Under the pieces are notes generated by a model. The model saw only the letters and a list, made by a program, of their open reading frames with translations. It did no database searches and was not told the DNA's origin. DNA of 64,000 bases from Pipra filicauda (lineage: Eukaryota; Chordata; Aves; Passeriformes; Pipridae): NCBI RefSeq assembly GCF_003945595.2, contig NW_024104096.1, positions 248,001-312,000 of the forward strand, read 5' to 3'. Position numbers and translations under genes: made by a program. Below, piece by piece: positions 12,600-27,291 of the stretch (position 1 is its first letter; each line of letters begins with the position of its first letter).

Positions 12600-14640
12600 G
12601 GTTCTGCGAACAAGTAACAGGCGTAGAATATGATCTCTGGTCAATCTGTAGAGACAGTGCTGATGGTTGTGGTCTTGTTTTAGCCTGCTCTGTGTGCTTA
12701 CTTAAAAGAAAGACAGTGTTCCTAAAGCACAGGAGACAGTTCCCAGTCAGATTCACTTCATCTTCCAGTACAGACAGCTCTCTCACCCCAGAAATAGAGA
12801 TGGATTCTGCTTCTACGGATCTTGATGGCATCAGGGGCTGGTGTCAACTAAAGCCTTATACTCCTGTGGGTCTGATGTGCCAGGCCACTGGATCCACACA
12901 GTCCAGTAAATCTGATTGTCCGTTTGCTGCACCTGGCTGGAGGCAGGGCCCATCTAGTTCTGGTCACGGTACTCATTGCTCACTTCTTGTAAATATGAAC
13001 TGGAGATTCCGCCAAGAGGATTGGAAGTAACATTAGCATTCCTATTCTGTGTGAGGACTTGCCCATTGGAAATTAGAGCAGCATTTATCCTTGAAGAATT
13101 TCTCAACTCACATATCTGTGCTGCTAGGGCAGAGGTGGGTTTTCCATCCCATTTGCTCATGTCCTCTCCCTTGTCACACAGCAAAAACCATAGGTGTGTA
13201 CCCTCCATCTCAAGCAGGGCAGTGCTTGCTCCCAAGAGCAGAGACTCTAGTCCACACTGGCAGGGAGCGGGACATTTCCTTTCCAATTTGCTCAAGTCTT
13301 TTGCGTCTGCGACAGTCTCGGACAGACTTTCCACAGCCAAAGCAGGTTGGTAGGGAGGAAAAAAGACGATCTTCATATTGTCAGAGTCAAGTAGTCACCT
13401 GAAACAGTGTTCTGCTTCTTTCATTGACATCAATGGCAATAAGTTGGCATATGATGATGGTGCACTCTGTACAAACTTCTACTACATGGATTGCGTACAC
13501 TGGACTTCATCTGGATCTACAGGAACTGCTCATTATTTGAATCCCTATAGATTACCTCCAGCACAGTTAATTCTCTCAGGTACTGGATACCTTTCTCCAT
13601 AGCGTTCCACCTGCTTGGGCACATTACTAGATCATCTTTGAGAGAAACTTTCTCTCACACTTGACAAGAGTTGCCCTCAAAGGCAGAGAGTTTCTGTCCC
13701 CTTCCCAATCCCCTTGTCAGTGCCCCCATCCCAGGACAGAGGTCTCAGTTTCTTGGCTCCACTACCATCTAGTTTCATATCATGGGCCACACTTTCCCAG
13801 CATCAGAGCAGCCCAGGTCACCAGGGGCTTTCCTGACTGGCAGTTGAAATCTTTTTGCATATCTCTCAGTTTACCAGTGCATAGGGATTGGGTGATTATC
13901 TCTCGCCCTGCCTCTTCCTGTTATACGCACTCTACTTCCTCTTCATCCCACACTAAGTGAACTGATTTGGTCTTGGATTTCTTCTTCTATGTAGGGGTTA
14001 CTGCTACTGAGCATGGGTTATTCCTCTGGTTCAGCTGCAGTTTTGAGCAGCCACAGTGCCTGTTGATCTGCTTTCCTCCTCTTCCCCAAAGGGTGCTGTC
14101 TAGTGATGAGCAGTGTCTGCTAAATAGCAGTCAGGGCCCAGCACACTGCAGTAAGTTGCCACAGCATTCTCCTTGCAAATATTCTGCCACTTCATCAGGG
14201 TCCTATAGTTGTTCAGGGTAGAACTTCCAAAACCCCCCACATTCCATGCCTCGTGACTATCCACCCTCAGGGCAGATCTCTGAATGACCTTCCTAGAAAT
14301 CTCTTTCTTGACTCTAAACATGGTATGGACTGTATTGAGGAGACCTGGAAGCCTTAGCAACAAGAACATGCTTTCTTTGACATCTAAAGGGAATTCAAAT
14401 TTCCTAAAAGCTGTTGTAAAAGGCCTGAAGGGCCCTGGAAAAGAGTCCTTTTCTCCCTCCCCTGGCAGTGAATTGAAGTGATATGGAATAACCTCCATGT
14501 CCTAGCCACAACCCCTCCTGGCTACTGCAAAAATTAACACTGTCCTGGCCAGAACAAGGACAAGTGGGAAGTCTATCCCACATTCCTAAAGAGTTTGTGA
14601 CAGACACCTAAGAAAGGAAAACCTCTTTCCTAGAAGGTCT
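12600..14640 (-). mobile_element. Decayed ERVL-like endogenous retrovirus, internal 5' part (leader, gag, start of pro)
   Basis: Read on the minus strand, the block has the gag-like order I recognise from avian ERVL-type elements. A leader lies at about 14640-14500. A 132-codon frame at 14498-14100 starts MEVIPYHFNSLPGEG and holds SHEAWNVGGFGSSTL. A later piece near 13590-13541 reads IQYLRELTVLEVIYRD. A 115-codon frame at 12831-12484 opens near SISISGVRELSVLED, which may be the start of the protease region. Stops and frameshifts break every frame, so it is inactive. GC content is higher than in the flanks. I see no LTR at either end, no reverse transcriptase motif and no env, so this is a truncated relic. 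The family call rests on recognition, not on a search; the element's exact edges are uncertain. Confidence 0.55.
14100..14498 (-). pseudogene. gag-like relic of the ERVL element
   Basis: This is the longest surviving open piece of the relic, 132 codons from an ATG at its 5' edge to a stop. Gag would assemble virus-like particles. The product here is far shorter than a full gag, and downstream pieces continue only in other frames with stops, so no functional capsid protein is expected. No zinc knuckle (CX2CX4HX4C) is visible, which fits ERVL gag but is not diagnostic. Confidence 0.5.
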
Positions 14641-14649
14641 AAATTAAGG

Positions 14650-17600
14650 GAGGTTTAAACCCACCAGTATAAGAGAAAAAGGTTTTTATATGTTCAGTTC
14701 AGGGAAAGCTTCAAAGCTAATTTGAATCTTATCCAAGTTTTATCTAAAAGTTAAGCTGTATTTCTCCTCTAAAGAGGAACATGCTCTTTCAATGTATTTC
14801 TAAAGCTCGACTCCAGACAGAATTGCAAATAATGCAATAATGCTGGATAATTCTTTGCGCATTGATAGTTATGCAAAGCAGACAAATCCCAAAAGGAAAA
14901 ATAAAACCTTCTCTGAATACTCCAAAACACTTAGTTTGTGATTGGTACAAGATGCAAATTTCTTTCAACTATTTTATTTTCTAAGTATAAAAAACATACT
15001 AGATCAACATGGAGAATTGTGAGCAAGGAGAATCCTACAGCTATTAAAAGGCAAAAGTATTTTGGAAAAGATACCAAATTTAAACAGCAACATTTTAAGA
15101 ATTCTGCACTGTGATGAACTAACATGATGCTGATGAAGAAAGAAATACTTTGGATGACAGTTGGTTAGTTTGAGATCAATATAATTTTTAAAGACCAAAA
15201 AATGTCTGATTTGGAAAGTGAAAATATAATCACAGCTTCAGAGCAAGAAACCAGTTTCTAAACAATTGAAAAGATGAATAGAGTCACAGGTTAGATAGAT
15301 ATATAATTTTCTGTACGTGTATTGCAGCAGCCTTTCCAGGGACAGTTAATGAATTTTGGTGGTCCTTAATACTGCCAATGCAAAAACCTGACCATTTATA
15401 GACAGATTAGGAAAACCTCAGACAGCCCAAAAATTTAGATTGGGAAATGTCTGCCTTTAACATATTGAGTTGAGTTTTGGTGCCTGTGAGGTAATATCTG
15501 GTGAAGAGTGAATGAAAAATTGGAAGAAGATGTTATGATACTTATAATTTGTGTACAAAATAAAAACAGTTATTAACCAACAGGATTTAGTCCAAATGAC
15601 AAATTTCTACCCAGGAACAAATCAAGGTTAAGGCTGCACATGGACGAAGTAGGACTAAAGTGAAGGTAAATCTGGTTATTAATAATAGAACATTAATGCT
15701 GTACCATAGAAACACAGCACATCTTTCATCTTTGTGTGAGGAAAGGGCAAGATTAAAAGGTATTTTGGGGCTTAATGTTCACCCAAGTGCAGCATTTAGA
15801 CTTCAAGTACTTGGTGTCTAACCCTAAAATCCAAAACTACATGAAGTTCCGTTTTTTGGATTTATCTGCACATTCTACGAAGAAAACCCAAACCTGACTT
15901 CCTGACATGTTTTCTCTCTTTGACAACAGACCATGAAGACAGTCTGTTGAATATTTTCCTTATACTTTCTCTTACTTTCTTTGAAAAGCAAATTCTCAGC
16001 CTGAAAATTCCTAAGCAGTTTGGGCTTGCAGGTGCTCAACGGTCTGTACAATGCAAAAAAAAGCTTAACATTTTCATTCATTTTTATGATCATATGACTC
16101 AGACTGGCATTCAAATAGAGTCAGCCTTCCTGTCCTTTACCAAAAACTTGGAAACTGACTTATTCTTCAGTATCTTATACAATGAAGACTATTTATTACA
16201 TTTGATTCCCTATATTGATATTTTAAATGTTTTGTTACCATGTCAAGATTATAGAGTTATCAGAGTCATGAGCACAGAGGAACACTAAAACTAGCAATGT
16301 GAAACATGTTCTTGAGTGGCTTCTATAGGAGGATGCTCTAAATAACTCTATTTGTAGCTAAGATTTACATTTCTATTGTGACAGCAGGTGGCTTCTTAGT
16401 TTCCTCTTTTGAGAACACACTGTGGAACAGTCAAACACTGACTTTTGGCTTTGTACCTTGCAAAGAAAGTCATTGTATGGACTTCATATAAGATGCCTTT
16501 ACCTTCCCAAAAATAGAGAAATCTTTAACATCAAGGCATTTAGCTTGTTTTCATGAGACTAACTGTAACTTGCATTCAAAAGAGCGTCATGAGAAGTCAG
16601 ATTAGAAAGAAAAATAGTATATGCTCTTAAATGGAGCATGAAACCTCATCTAAGGTCAAAACTGAGGTCATAAAGAGGATAATATGGGCTTAGCATGCAG
16701 TGCAGCTGCTGTTTGCTGTACTTAGCCTGTGAATAAAAAAAGGGACTTTTGTTTCCACTACTGTTACTCCTTGCATCTTTCTAAGTAATTTCTTCACTCA
16801 GCTACCTAAACTTGTATAATATATGAGGCAGTTAAATTTAATATATATGTATCTGGCAGCCAGATATTTACTTTAAAGTATCTGATTTCAGAAATAAACA
16901 GTGTGATGTGGGTTTAATAGGCTGAATCTCTCCTGAAAAAATATATATATAAATGCACATCCTCCTATGGTGAAAAAAAGATTTTTTGATGTGGCTGAAA
17001 TCAATGTTTTCCATCATGTGTTGGAATGGCATTAAATTCTGCTGTAGAGGAGGAATCAACAACAGACCAAGCTCTGACTCCCTTGTATTAGGACAGAGGA
17101 TCTAAGCAAACAAGCATAGTTTTGTAAGGAGCAAAATTGAGAAGAAATCAGATAAATAACCATTCCTCCATGCAATGTCCCTTTCTGACTCCACAGTGAG
17201 TGAAGTGAGTCCACTCTGAACCAGAGAACAATGCAGTAAAGGCTTTTTTGCAATGAACACCAGAAAGAAAATTGGAAAAGACACACTCCAGAGAAGAATG
17301 GTGAGGATTTACCAGATTAAATCCACCAAATAGAACCATGATAAAAATCTAATTTCATTATTCAGAGGCTACAGAGTGTATTTTACCTTAGGGAAATGTA
17401 CTTTGACTCATTTTCAGTAACTCTGTAGTCCATTTAGTCTCTATGCTTGAAAATTAACAGCAGTTTAACAGGAGTATTGCCTGTACAGCTGGAACTGTCT
17501 GCTTAGGATTAGGCCAATAAATATTGATGGTGATAACTGTTCCTGACTTGAACAGTAGAAGGATAGAACTGAAAGCAGTTTAACTGACATTTGCGCTTAT

Positions 17601-20600
17601 ACTTGGTAAACAGAGCTTGGTTTGAAAGTGCTGAACATACAGTATTGCCTTCTGGACTGTTCGCATTAAAAAGTACCACTGACCACAAAGTTGACTTCGA
17701 TAAAATGTTGTAGCAAATATTAAATCAAATAATTTCACCAGAAATATATGACATATACAGTGGCAATACATAATAATATATGTCTAATTGTCCTTTGGCA
17801 ACTTTTTTTTTTGAAAGCTCATCTGTCACAATTTCTCATTATTCCAGTGTTAAGTGTCACCTTTTGTCTGCACATGCTTACCAAATTGTGCTTGTCTTGA
17901 ACAGCAAGATTTTGAAAGTCCACGATGCACTGGAGGAGAGTGAGCTTTCATTTCTTATGTGTTTCCCATTAATTTTACTTTTCAACCTTTTTTCATAAAT
18001 CAGAAAGTTTGTGAATTTCTCTGCGTGATATTCATCATCCAGGAGGAAATAGTTTGCTCACACCCAGTTTTCTACTTTATTAGGTGTGACAATTTATCAC
18101 GTAACTTATCCAATGTATCATTTTACTCAGACTAAATAATTTAAACTCGATATGAGCTCTTTGCAAACCTGATTTGGCCAAGATGCATCAAGGTGAAAAG
18201 TCAGGCAGTTCAGCTCAAGAAGACCTTTTAAGTGAAGTGTACAGCACACCTTGAGGGAATGCAGTCCCCATGGGGTAACATCCAAGGTACATTAAAGAAA
18301 TGAAGGGAATGGAGTCTGTTTCTGCAAGCGGCTGTATACCTGACACGCTCTTGGACTTGTACAGGTGAATGATGCGTAAAACCCCCCTTCAATTTAGTAA
18401 TTTGAATTACCTCTGGCTTAATAAATGACTGCTAAAAATTGTGTTCGTCTCTTTATAGGAACCACACTTAAACAGAAACAAAGTGTCTGGAAGTTATACC
18501 AAATTAAAAAATGTGCTGCTGCTGTTAACTAAAGGTCTCCTCCATTGGCTCTGAATATGATGCCCTTATATTAAAGACCTCTGACATTGCCTGCCACTTG
18601 ATCTGGATACATGAATATGGGATTCCAGGCAGATAAGAGCTGAAGCTGAAGCTCCAAAACCCTTCCTTGTGCAAGTGATTAGGCACAGCTGTTTTGCTTC
18701 GCATTTCAGAGCACTGGAACTCTGCAATCTGCCACACTTTTACAGGACTGCATGTGCAGAGACTAAAAAAAGGTATCATGCCCTGGCTAGACAGCAGATG
18801 TGGGCATGAAGAAAAGTCTCCATTAAGAGAAAAAAAATAAACGAAAAAAGATTTGAAAAAAACACAAATTGAGAGGCAAGAGGAAGAAATTAAAGGGAGG
18901 CTATATGAACAAGCAGAGGAAATTAATCTGTTTTTCTAAGATACAAGGGGTTAAATATGCAAAGATTTTCCTCAAATGTTGCAAGCCCAACATATTTACT
19001 CTTTAAAAACATTTTTGCACCTCTAAATCTGCCCAAAAGTATAAATTTTTAGGAGTCTAGAAACTCAAATGCCACCTCTACATTTGCACATTTTGTATAA
19101 TGAAACATCTAATCAACTATATTTCAGGAGGAAGGTTCCTTCAGCTCAAATCAACAATACATAGATACTAGCATGCAAAGGAGAAACTATACAAAAAAAC
19201 CACTCCCAACACTTTCACAAACTGTCTTGATTTTCTTAATTTTTCCAGCTCCAGGTCTGTGTTGTAAAAGGAGTTTCTCAGAGAAGCCTCTTCTATAATT
19301 GATGAAATATTTTTATTCTACATTTGTGGTCAAATAGCTATTTAAAGCCTAATCCTACTTCACAGAACCTTATGGGACACTTTTCCATTGATTCCAATAA
19401 GATCAGGATCCAGTGCCAACTTATTAAAGCTACAGAAGAGTCCCTGGTGTAGAGTTTTTTTAAAAAATGTATTAAATGGGGAGGCAACTGATATATTTAA
19501 TGAAGGAGTATAGAAATTCCATGTCATGCCTATCTCGTATTGGCCTTTTTAGCCACAAACGTGCTTGTAACAAACGTAGGTAGAGCCCTTCCCAAATCTT
19601 CGTTTGCAAAGCCCAGCCATGACGATGATAGAAATTCCATGTAAAAAAAGTTTGAAATATGGTTAGGAAAATACATATATTTGCAAACACATTTGTAAGG
19701 GGAGTTTGTATTAGGCACTTCAAGAGAAGTTTACTGTCTCTGTTATTAACCGGCAGAGAGCTTTGTTCAACGAGAACTCTTTGGGTTCTTTAGGCTAACT
19801 TTTTGTGACTTCAAGATGTTTGAGTAGAGGTGCTTCTCTGATTCACTATGCAATGCAAAGTAATCAGACTGTCCTGGATGTCCTGAGCAAGAAACATTTC
19901 ACAATGAAGAAGCTCCTGACTGCTCAGATGGCAAACTACCTGAGGAACAGTTGTTCTTTGAGATAAATTTCCTCCTTCACGAGACTGCCACAAGAGCTGC
20001 AGAGTGGCTGGAAATAGAGTTTATTTTAATGAGCTTCCCATTTGCAGAAAAGTTTTACTTTGAATTAATACCTGAAAGCTTTATCTTCACTGCTGCAAGG
20101 GTGTGGGACTTTTTTTCACCCTTCAGGATAGCAGATGCTGCCTATACCTGTGAGTAATCACAACTGTCACACTCTTTTTTCACTTGAAGTAGGAATTTTG
20201 TGTGGGAGAGGACAGATTTCATCTGCTGTGGTTTAAAAGTTGTGATTACTGAGCGCTCCTTCCACTCCCACATTTTTCTACTTGAAAAGAAAACCCTCAG
20301 GGTTTCCTGCATCAGAAAGTAAAGCTGACCTCTCTTGTACTTCCAAATAACACAAAGATAAGCGTTTTCTTATGTCCCAATTAAAAAGGTTTCAAAACTG
20401 GTTAACACTCACTGCTGGTGATGGGAGAAAAACAAAAAGGGCAAGGGGCAAGTGTGATGTGAGTAAAGTTCTTGTTTTGTGAAGAAAAGGTGAATTTTAA
20501 CTCTCTTCTCATCATTTTGGAGGCTCATCTGGAAGGAAGACATTCTAAAAAACTTTATTGTATGTGATACCTTTCTTGGAACCTTACATGTAAGCATAAA

Positions 20601-20750
20601 ATTATAGCAATACATCCACTGGTGTCATGATCATGATAGACTCAAAAATAATCTGAAATCATGACGGAAGAGGCCAAAAATAAAACAGTGGAGATTTCTT
20701 GATGCTTTTTTCCCAAGTAATCCCCTTTGGTTTTAAAAACAATCTTGATT
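14650..20750. other. Unique AT-rich noncoding stretch
   Basis: No gene or recognisable mobile element. Frames up to about 120 codons (for example 15920-16288 on +) show no domain and have antisense competitors. Confidence 0.55.
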
Positions 20751-21040
20751 TGAAGGGATAGGGAGGGGAAAGAAAACAGAGGGAGAAGAAAGGGAAGAAG
20801 AAGGGAAGAGGGAAAGGGAAGGGAAGATTTGGGAAGGTTTGGGAAGGGAAGGTTTGGGAAGGTTTGGGAAAGGAAAGTTTGGGAAGGTTTGGGAAAGGAA
20901 AGTTTGGGAAGGTTTGGGAAGGGAAGATTTGGGAAGGTTTGGGAAGGTTTGGGAAGGGAAGGTTTGGGAAGGGAAGGTTTCGGGGGAAGGTTTGGGAAGG
21001 TTTGGGAAGGGAAGTGGAAAAGGAAGGGAAAGAATTCAGC
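20751..21040 (+). repeat. Purine-rich minisatellite (gggaaggttt / gggaa units)
   Basis: From about 20821 to 21010 the sequence is built from 10-bp gggaaggttt and 5-bp gggaa units, arranged in imperfect higher-order blocks of about 26 bp. Upstream, 20778-20827 is an unbroken 50-base purine run. All frames on + read as Gly/Lys/Phe/Trp/Glu repeats, and the complement reads as Pro/Phe/Ser/Thr repeats. These long frames are repeat artefacts, not proteins. Tandem GGG runs every 5-10 bases could form G-quadruplexes or triplex DNA. Confidence 0.9.
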
Positions 21041-24000
21041 AAGTAGGACAGAGCAGAATAATATTAATAATAAGAGAATTTGGGTTGTAGGCTGAAAGAG
21101 TAACAGTATAGAAATGAGGTCCTGTAAAACCCGATTCTAGAAAATGAGATCTAGGAGTAACTCTATGCTCCACTGAGAAAAAAAGGCTGAGGAAGACAGT
21201 ACTCTAATTATCCACAATTGGCAAGAAAAATTAAATTCAGCATAAAACCTCTTCATTACAGAAAACGATATCCTAAAACTGGTAAACCATTTCAATGGTT
21301 TCATATGGCATTGAAATTTATCAGACAGTGTAAGGCGAAGAAGTTGTCTTTCTTTGAGATACATGATGGGAGAGGAAAGAGATGATATACTGACAGCACC
21401 AAGTCAAACACAGTAGTGGAAGGAGGTAAAAATGGTGAAACCCAAACTGCTGATAGAGAGTAAGAAAGAAAAACACAGCAAGGAAGATTTCAATATAAAG
21501 ACAACAACCAAGAAGCTAGAAATGGAAACTTTGATGGTCACAAAACAAATGCAGAAAACATGTGGGTGGCTACAGAGATCTTTGATCATGTGACTCTGCA
21601 GAAGTCTGGCAATTTTCTGAAGATCTTTGAGGAAAGAGAGTTTCTTCACAGCATTGCACATGGATTTCCTGGAAAAGCACTGTAGATCTGTGATTCATAT
21701 CTAAAAAAATGAAATAGGACAGGATCATGGAAGAGGCCTATAAAATATTTGGAAGAACAAAAAGACATCTAATCTCTGCTGATGTTATTCTCACACACTT
21801 TGTGGAATCAGTCATTACCTGAGCTCTGGAAGGGATAATCTCTTGGATAGATATGGAGGATAGTTACATCCAGAAGGAGTGAAAAAAAGAGAACACTTTA
21901 AATAGAGTAACAGAAGACTGTGAAAGTTGCAAAGGAACTCTGCTCATGGATGGAAGTGTGGTGAGAAGGCAGTAAGGAGGGAGATGAATCATGGGTATGA
22001 AATGTTCATCATTGTGGTGTAGGATGCTCAAAAATGGTGACTCAGGCCCTGGCAGAGCCCTGAAATGAGGTTGTCAGCTCTGGAGGGCTTGTTTAACTCA
22101 GGATTTGTTGTAAAATACCACACTGAAGTTTGCTTTCCTGTGGATGCTCTGCAAATCTCAGTGTTGATTTGGAACAGTCATTTTAACACTTCTAACTCCT
22201 ATAATTCAACTGAGAATTGGAGATGCATGAAAACAGAGAGAAGAGTGTCTAAGTCAGAAACAAATACTCTACTTTCCTCAAAACCTCTCAGATTTGTATT
22301 TCTTTTATTGCAAGTTCTCCCTTTCTGATATCTGTTCTTTGCTTCTGCTTTTTGTGTTTTTCTTTTCTTGACTACTTCTTCCCTCTTTTTGGTGTTTCTT
22401 CTTATCTTAACAAAATTGCTTTTTAAAGCCTTTTTCTATAAATTTCCCACTATTTTGTTCTTAACCCTACATTAGCAAATACCTTTGCACTTTGCTCTTC
22501 TCTACCTTCCCTACGTCTCCTTTGTTGCACTTTTCCCCTTCATTTCTCTTTTATTTTCTTCACTTTCTCACTACATTCTCCATGCCAGAACTTCAGCAAA
22601 AGATCAAAAGGGAAAACCCAGCAACACAAATTAGAGATTTGATGGCAGCCAAGTGTAACTAAATAAAAATGCTTTTGCATTAGCCACAGTTACTAACAGC
22701 ATTTAATAGTTGGCAATCTGTAGTTTTTACTAGGCGAAAAACATAAGTAGGCACAGCAGACAGCATAGTAAAAATTGCATTTCCTTTACAAGCTTGTCCA
22801 AAGTAGCACATCTTTTGTGAGCATTTTTTTCTTCATTAGTATGAAGTGAAAACTTGAAATATGTACATTGTAAACTATGGCTTGAGACACAAGTAACCTA
22901 AATTTGTATTATTCCTTCCCAGGCCCTCAATGAATATAATATCATTTCACTTTCTGACATGGAAAGGCACAGGTGAGTACAACATCTACTGATTAGAGAA
23001 TCAATACTATTTCACACAGCTTGTTTTAAAGGATTTAATCACCCAGATGTTGCTACTGTCAGTAGAACTGCGATACTGTGCACGTTCACACTTTGAGATG
23101 CATCACATAGATACACCGTATCTGTATGAAAATATGATTCTAACATACTTTAATTGTATTCAATAATCACATTTTATAACCTTTTAATTGACTAGTATTT
23201 AGTGTTTGGCAATTAAACGATTGTAACCAACCATCCATTGAAGTTAATTATCTGTAGATTATGCTGGTCACTTTAAGTATGTCTTTTACTATGTTTAGGA
23301 CATGGCATTTTTCCAATTTCTTAATGGGCTACATTTATAAAGGGAACTACAGCAAACCTGTTCTCTGTAGTGTATTACAGAAGAATAACTCATATGCTGG
23401 CAATCTTGTTAGAAGCTGTTACGAACAACATTCCCTTCAGGCTATATCTTAAACTGCCAGTGTAGCTACTCTGTTTTACACTAGCTGAGGATTGGGACAC
23501 ATGTATGATTGCAAGGAATGGTAACTCCTTTAGATGCATCAGATCTTTTAAGATAAAGAATGTCGGTACCAAGAATAGCTGAGTTAAAAAACATTTCTGA
23601 GAATAGCAGAGTAAAACAAGAACAACTACACTGATGATAGTGCTAGTTGCTCTGTACTTATGTCCATGTAAAACTCAATTTGCTCCTATACAGAAGGACC
23701 AACCATGAGGTCTTTAAGGCGTTCCATTAGTGCAAACTAAAGTTTGGGAATAAAATTAAAATTAATCACTCTTGTCAAGTAGCATTCTCTGTGTTCAAAG
23801 AATGTAATAGAAAATCAACATGATGAAATTATCTCCTGAAGGAATGATCTTCCATTTATATTTAACTATTTATCTCTGTTGGGCCAGCATGGCTTACAAA
23901 CATTAGCCCTTCCAGCAACATGTCGTTAAGTGCCATTTGCAGAAATACAGGAGGATAATAGAAACTGAATCTACAATTTTTTCAAGGTCAATGGGGAAGA

Positions 24001-25534
24001 AAGTACTCTAATTTCATATACTAGAGCTGACCATATTACATGTTTTTATCCATACACGGTTTTGAACCAGAATATGTCAGTCCATGATGCCACTGCACTG
24101 CATGTTTGGCAGCAGCCTGATGGTTGCTTGTCTGGTAACAGACAGTGGTCCTTTCCTGTGATGGAGCTGTAATGTCTCTTGGAAGCACTTCACTGCTGTG
24201 AGCACCTGTGCATGCTCCCCTCTGCAGAGGTCATTTGATACAGAAGATTCAGGTTTTATGGCTCCTAACAACTTTTGATATAGCTCCTGCAGGAACAAGT
24301 GGGTTTTTTGAATTAATATGTACAGTTGAAGTTTGGCTAAAGAAAGTCATATCTTTCTATGTAATTTTAGGACTTTGTTGTATTATGCAGTTTTTTACAA
24401 TGACAATGTCAAGATTTCACTCATTAGTTTGATTGAAAATAGCAATGTGCGATTCCATATAGGAATGTATGTTGAAGCAAGGATTTTGAAACACATCCCT
24501 CAATAGAACAGTCACGATGGATCAGTGAAAATAATAACTACAGAACTGGGATTATTTTTTGTGATTTTGAAGAAGTTTGGAGTGAAAGCATTTCTTCACT
24601 TTCACATCGACTTTCCTCTCTTGTAGCTGAATCTTGAACTAGATGTAGCGATATGTGATCTCTTGTGGTATGTTATGTACAATCTCTTAAACAAGTCTCT
24701 GTAGGCTGTCTGCAGGCGCTCACCCAAATGCAAGTTCTGTACTAGCATACGACCAAGCTGTATCAGATGTGATATGGAAACAGTACTTTCACCTACAAGA
24801 TTCAAAGATCCAGAAACAGACTCAAGGTCATTTATTAGATGGAGAGATGTACATCAGTGTTTTGTCTTCTCTTTTTATTTGTTTGTATGATAAATTTTGA
24901 ATCTTAGCCTTAGTAGTTAAAAATAGTTAAAAATACCAATAACAGCAATGCACCATAGAAAACTAGATCTCACCATGTTTTCTTCTGAACCACAGTCACT
25001 GGACTTGTCAGAGTAAGCATGACCAGCAGAAAAATACCTTCTTTGTGTAGGTGCGAAAAACTTATCCTGAAAGAACAAAGAAAGGCAAAGTGTGTAATGT
25101 GTCCAGCTTCTCTAGGCTAGAGAATTTTTATACATGATTAAAACAGGAATAGGTCTTTGGTGCCAAGAGCTACTGTAGTTGGTAACTGAGGCATGTGTAG
25201 AAACAGGTACTTCCAGTTTTTTGTTTAGCAGTGAAGAGAACTGTGGTGACCACAGGCTGGGTCAACCCTGCTTCAGGAGTATAAGCCTCTTTTCTGTGAT
25301 TTACTAAAATCCTCATGCAAAAATAAACTATGACAATAAACTATGGCAATTATATATATAAGGCATTTGCAAAGAAAAAAATTCCTTTTCTAATACTATT
25401 TGGTCTGCAAACCAAGCTGTACCTGTTTTCATGCAGTGTTAAAATATTTTTTAGTAATTGCTAATGGATAGCGATGACTTGTCTTGAATGGTTTTATACA
25501 AATAACATTGGCTTATGGTTTCAAGTTATTGTTG
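21041..25534. other. Unique noncoding stretch
   Basis: AT-rich sequence without recognisable element. Two minus-strand frames at 24077-24298 and 24602-24805 look slightly more protein-like and are discussed as a finding, but are not called as exons. A 13-bp near-perfect tandem pair (aataaactatgac / aataaactatggc) lies at 25322-25347. Confidence 0.5.
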
Positions 25535-26730
25535 TCTTGCATGGAGTGACTACATTAGTGGACAGGGGAAGAGTTACAGATGTCATTTATCTGGATTCCT
25601 GTGAAGTCTTTGACATGGTCTCCCACAACATCCTTCTCTCAAAACAGGAGAGAGATGGATTTGATGGGTGTACTATTAGATAGATGGATATATAAGAAAT
25701 TGGTTGGATGGTCACATCCAGGAGGTAGTGACCAACAACTCAGAGTCCCAATGGACATCAGTGACAAGTGACAGAATCCCAATGGACATTGTGTCACTCA
25801 ATACTGACCCATACTGGTCCATATTGGGACCAGTGCTATTTAATATCTTCATTAATGACGTAGATGAAGGGATTGAGTGCACCCTCATCAAATTTGGAGA
25901 CAACACAAAGCTGAGTGGTGCTGTTGACATTCCTCAAGGATGGGATGCCATCTAGAGGGACCTGGACAAGCTTGAGAAGAGGGTCAGTGGGAATCTCATG
26001 AGGTTTAACAAGACCAAGTGCAAGGTGCTGCACCTGGGTGGGGTCACCCCCAGTATTAATACATGTTGGGTGATGAAGAGATTAAGAGCAATCCTGCTGA
26101 GAACTTGGATGTGCTGGTGGATGAGAGACTGGACATGAGCCATCAAAGTGCACTTGCAGCCCAGAGAGCCAAACATGTCCTGGGCTGCATCAAAAGCAGT
26201 ATGGACAGCAAGTCAAGGGAAGAGATTTCTGCCTCTCTACTCCACTCTCATGAGGTCCCACCTGGAGTACTGCATCCAGATCTGGCAATCCCAGCACAGG
26301 AAGGACATCAACACTGCTCCAACAGGGAGTGAGTCCAGAGGAGGGCCACCAAGATGATTAGCAGGATGGAGGACCTCTTCTAAGAGGAAAGGTGAAGAGA
26401 ATTAGGCTTGTTTAGCCTGGAAAAGAGGCTTTGAAGTGACCTAGCTGGGGCCTTCCAATACGTGAAGGGAGCCTAAGATGGGGAGAGACTCTTTACAAGG
26501 GGCACAGGACAGGACATGGGGGAATGGCTTCAAACTTAGATATTAGGATGATTTTTTTACAATGAATGTGGTGAGACAGTGGACCAGGTTGCCCCAAGAA
26601 GCTGTGGTTGCCCCAGCCCTGAAAGTGTCCAAGGCCAGGTTGAATGGGACTCTGAGCAACCTGATCAAGCGGAATGTGTCCCCACCCATGGCAGGGGTGG
26701 TGGAACTAGACTACCTTTAAAGTCCCTTGT
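25535..26730 (+). mobile_element. CR1 LINE, old 5'-truncated copy
   Basis: The + strand carries the C-terminal half of CR1 ORF2 in scattered frames. VIYLDSCEVFDMVSHNIL near 25580-25635 is the first palm region, followed by [18 protein letters not shown] at about 25830-25880 and KFGDNTKLSGAVD at 25890-25930. In the last, the catalytic F-x-D-D box has become FGDN. Later pieces match the CR1 C-terminus, and the copy runs to the characteristic agtccctt near 26721-26728, just short of the 8-bp tail. Many stops and frameshifts make it non-coding. A local duplication (tcccaatggacat at 25746 and 25777) replaces the region where the PQG box should be. Confidence 0.9.
25746..25789 (+). repeat. Short direct repeat inside the old CR1
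   Basis: tcccaatggacat occurs at 25746-25758 and 25777-25789 (period 31). The duplicated region replaces the part of the reverse-transcriptase frame that normally carries the PQG motif. Confidence 0.75.
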
Positions 26731-27291
26731 CAAAATCTCTCTCCAGCTCTCTTCTGCTGGAAGGTGTCAGTTTGTGTCTGACTGAACTCAGTAGGTGAAG
26801 GCAGGTCAAGATCCTAATGACAGTGTGGCACTTTGCCTGAGAAAGGAGAGTGCATGTGGCTGTGCTGCTTTTCAGCATCATTAGATTTGCAATGGTTGGT
26901 TTAGCCCAGTTAACGGTTTGAATAATGCTATACTAGTTAAATGTTTTCCAGCCAGGTTTCCATGGTTTCCCACCCCATCCCACCCCAATACTGAATGCGT
27001 TCACATGTATTGGGAAGGAAGTGTGATCTGGAATGTGTGCTGCTACTAGGCCTGAGGCTGTGTTATTTCATGTATATAAGTCTATCCAGTCCAACATGTT
27101 AGCATGGGAAACTTAAGAAGTCTTTCCTTTTTCAGAGACAAAACCACAAGCCAAATCTATGGAATTTTTTTACTTAATAGTAGGATTGCTTCCAAAATAA
27201 TTACACTATGGATTTGTTTACATGATGCACACAACTAGCCTACCCTGTTATTAGGACAGTGCTTTCAGATGCATGATATTGTTCTTAGAGT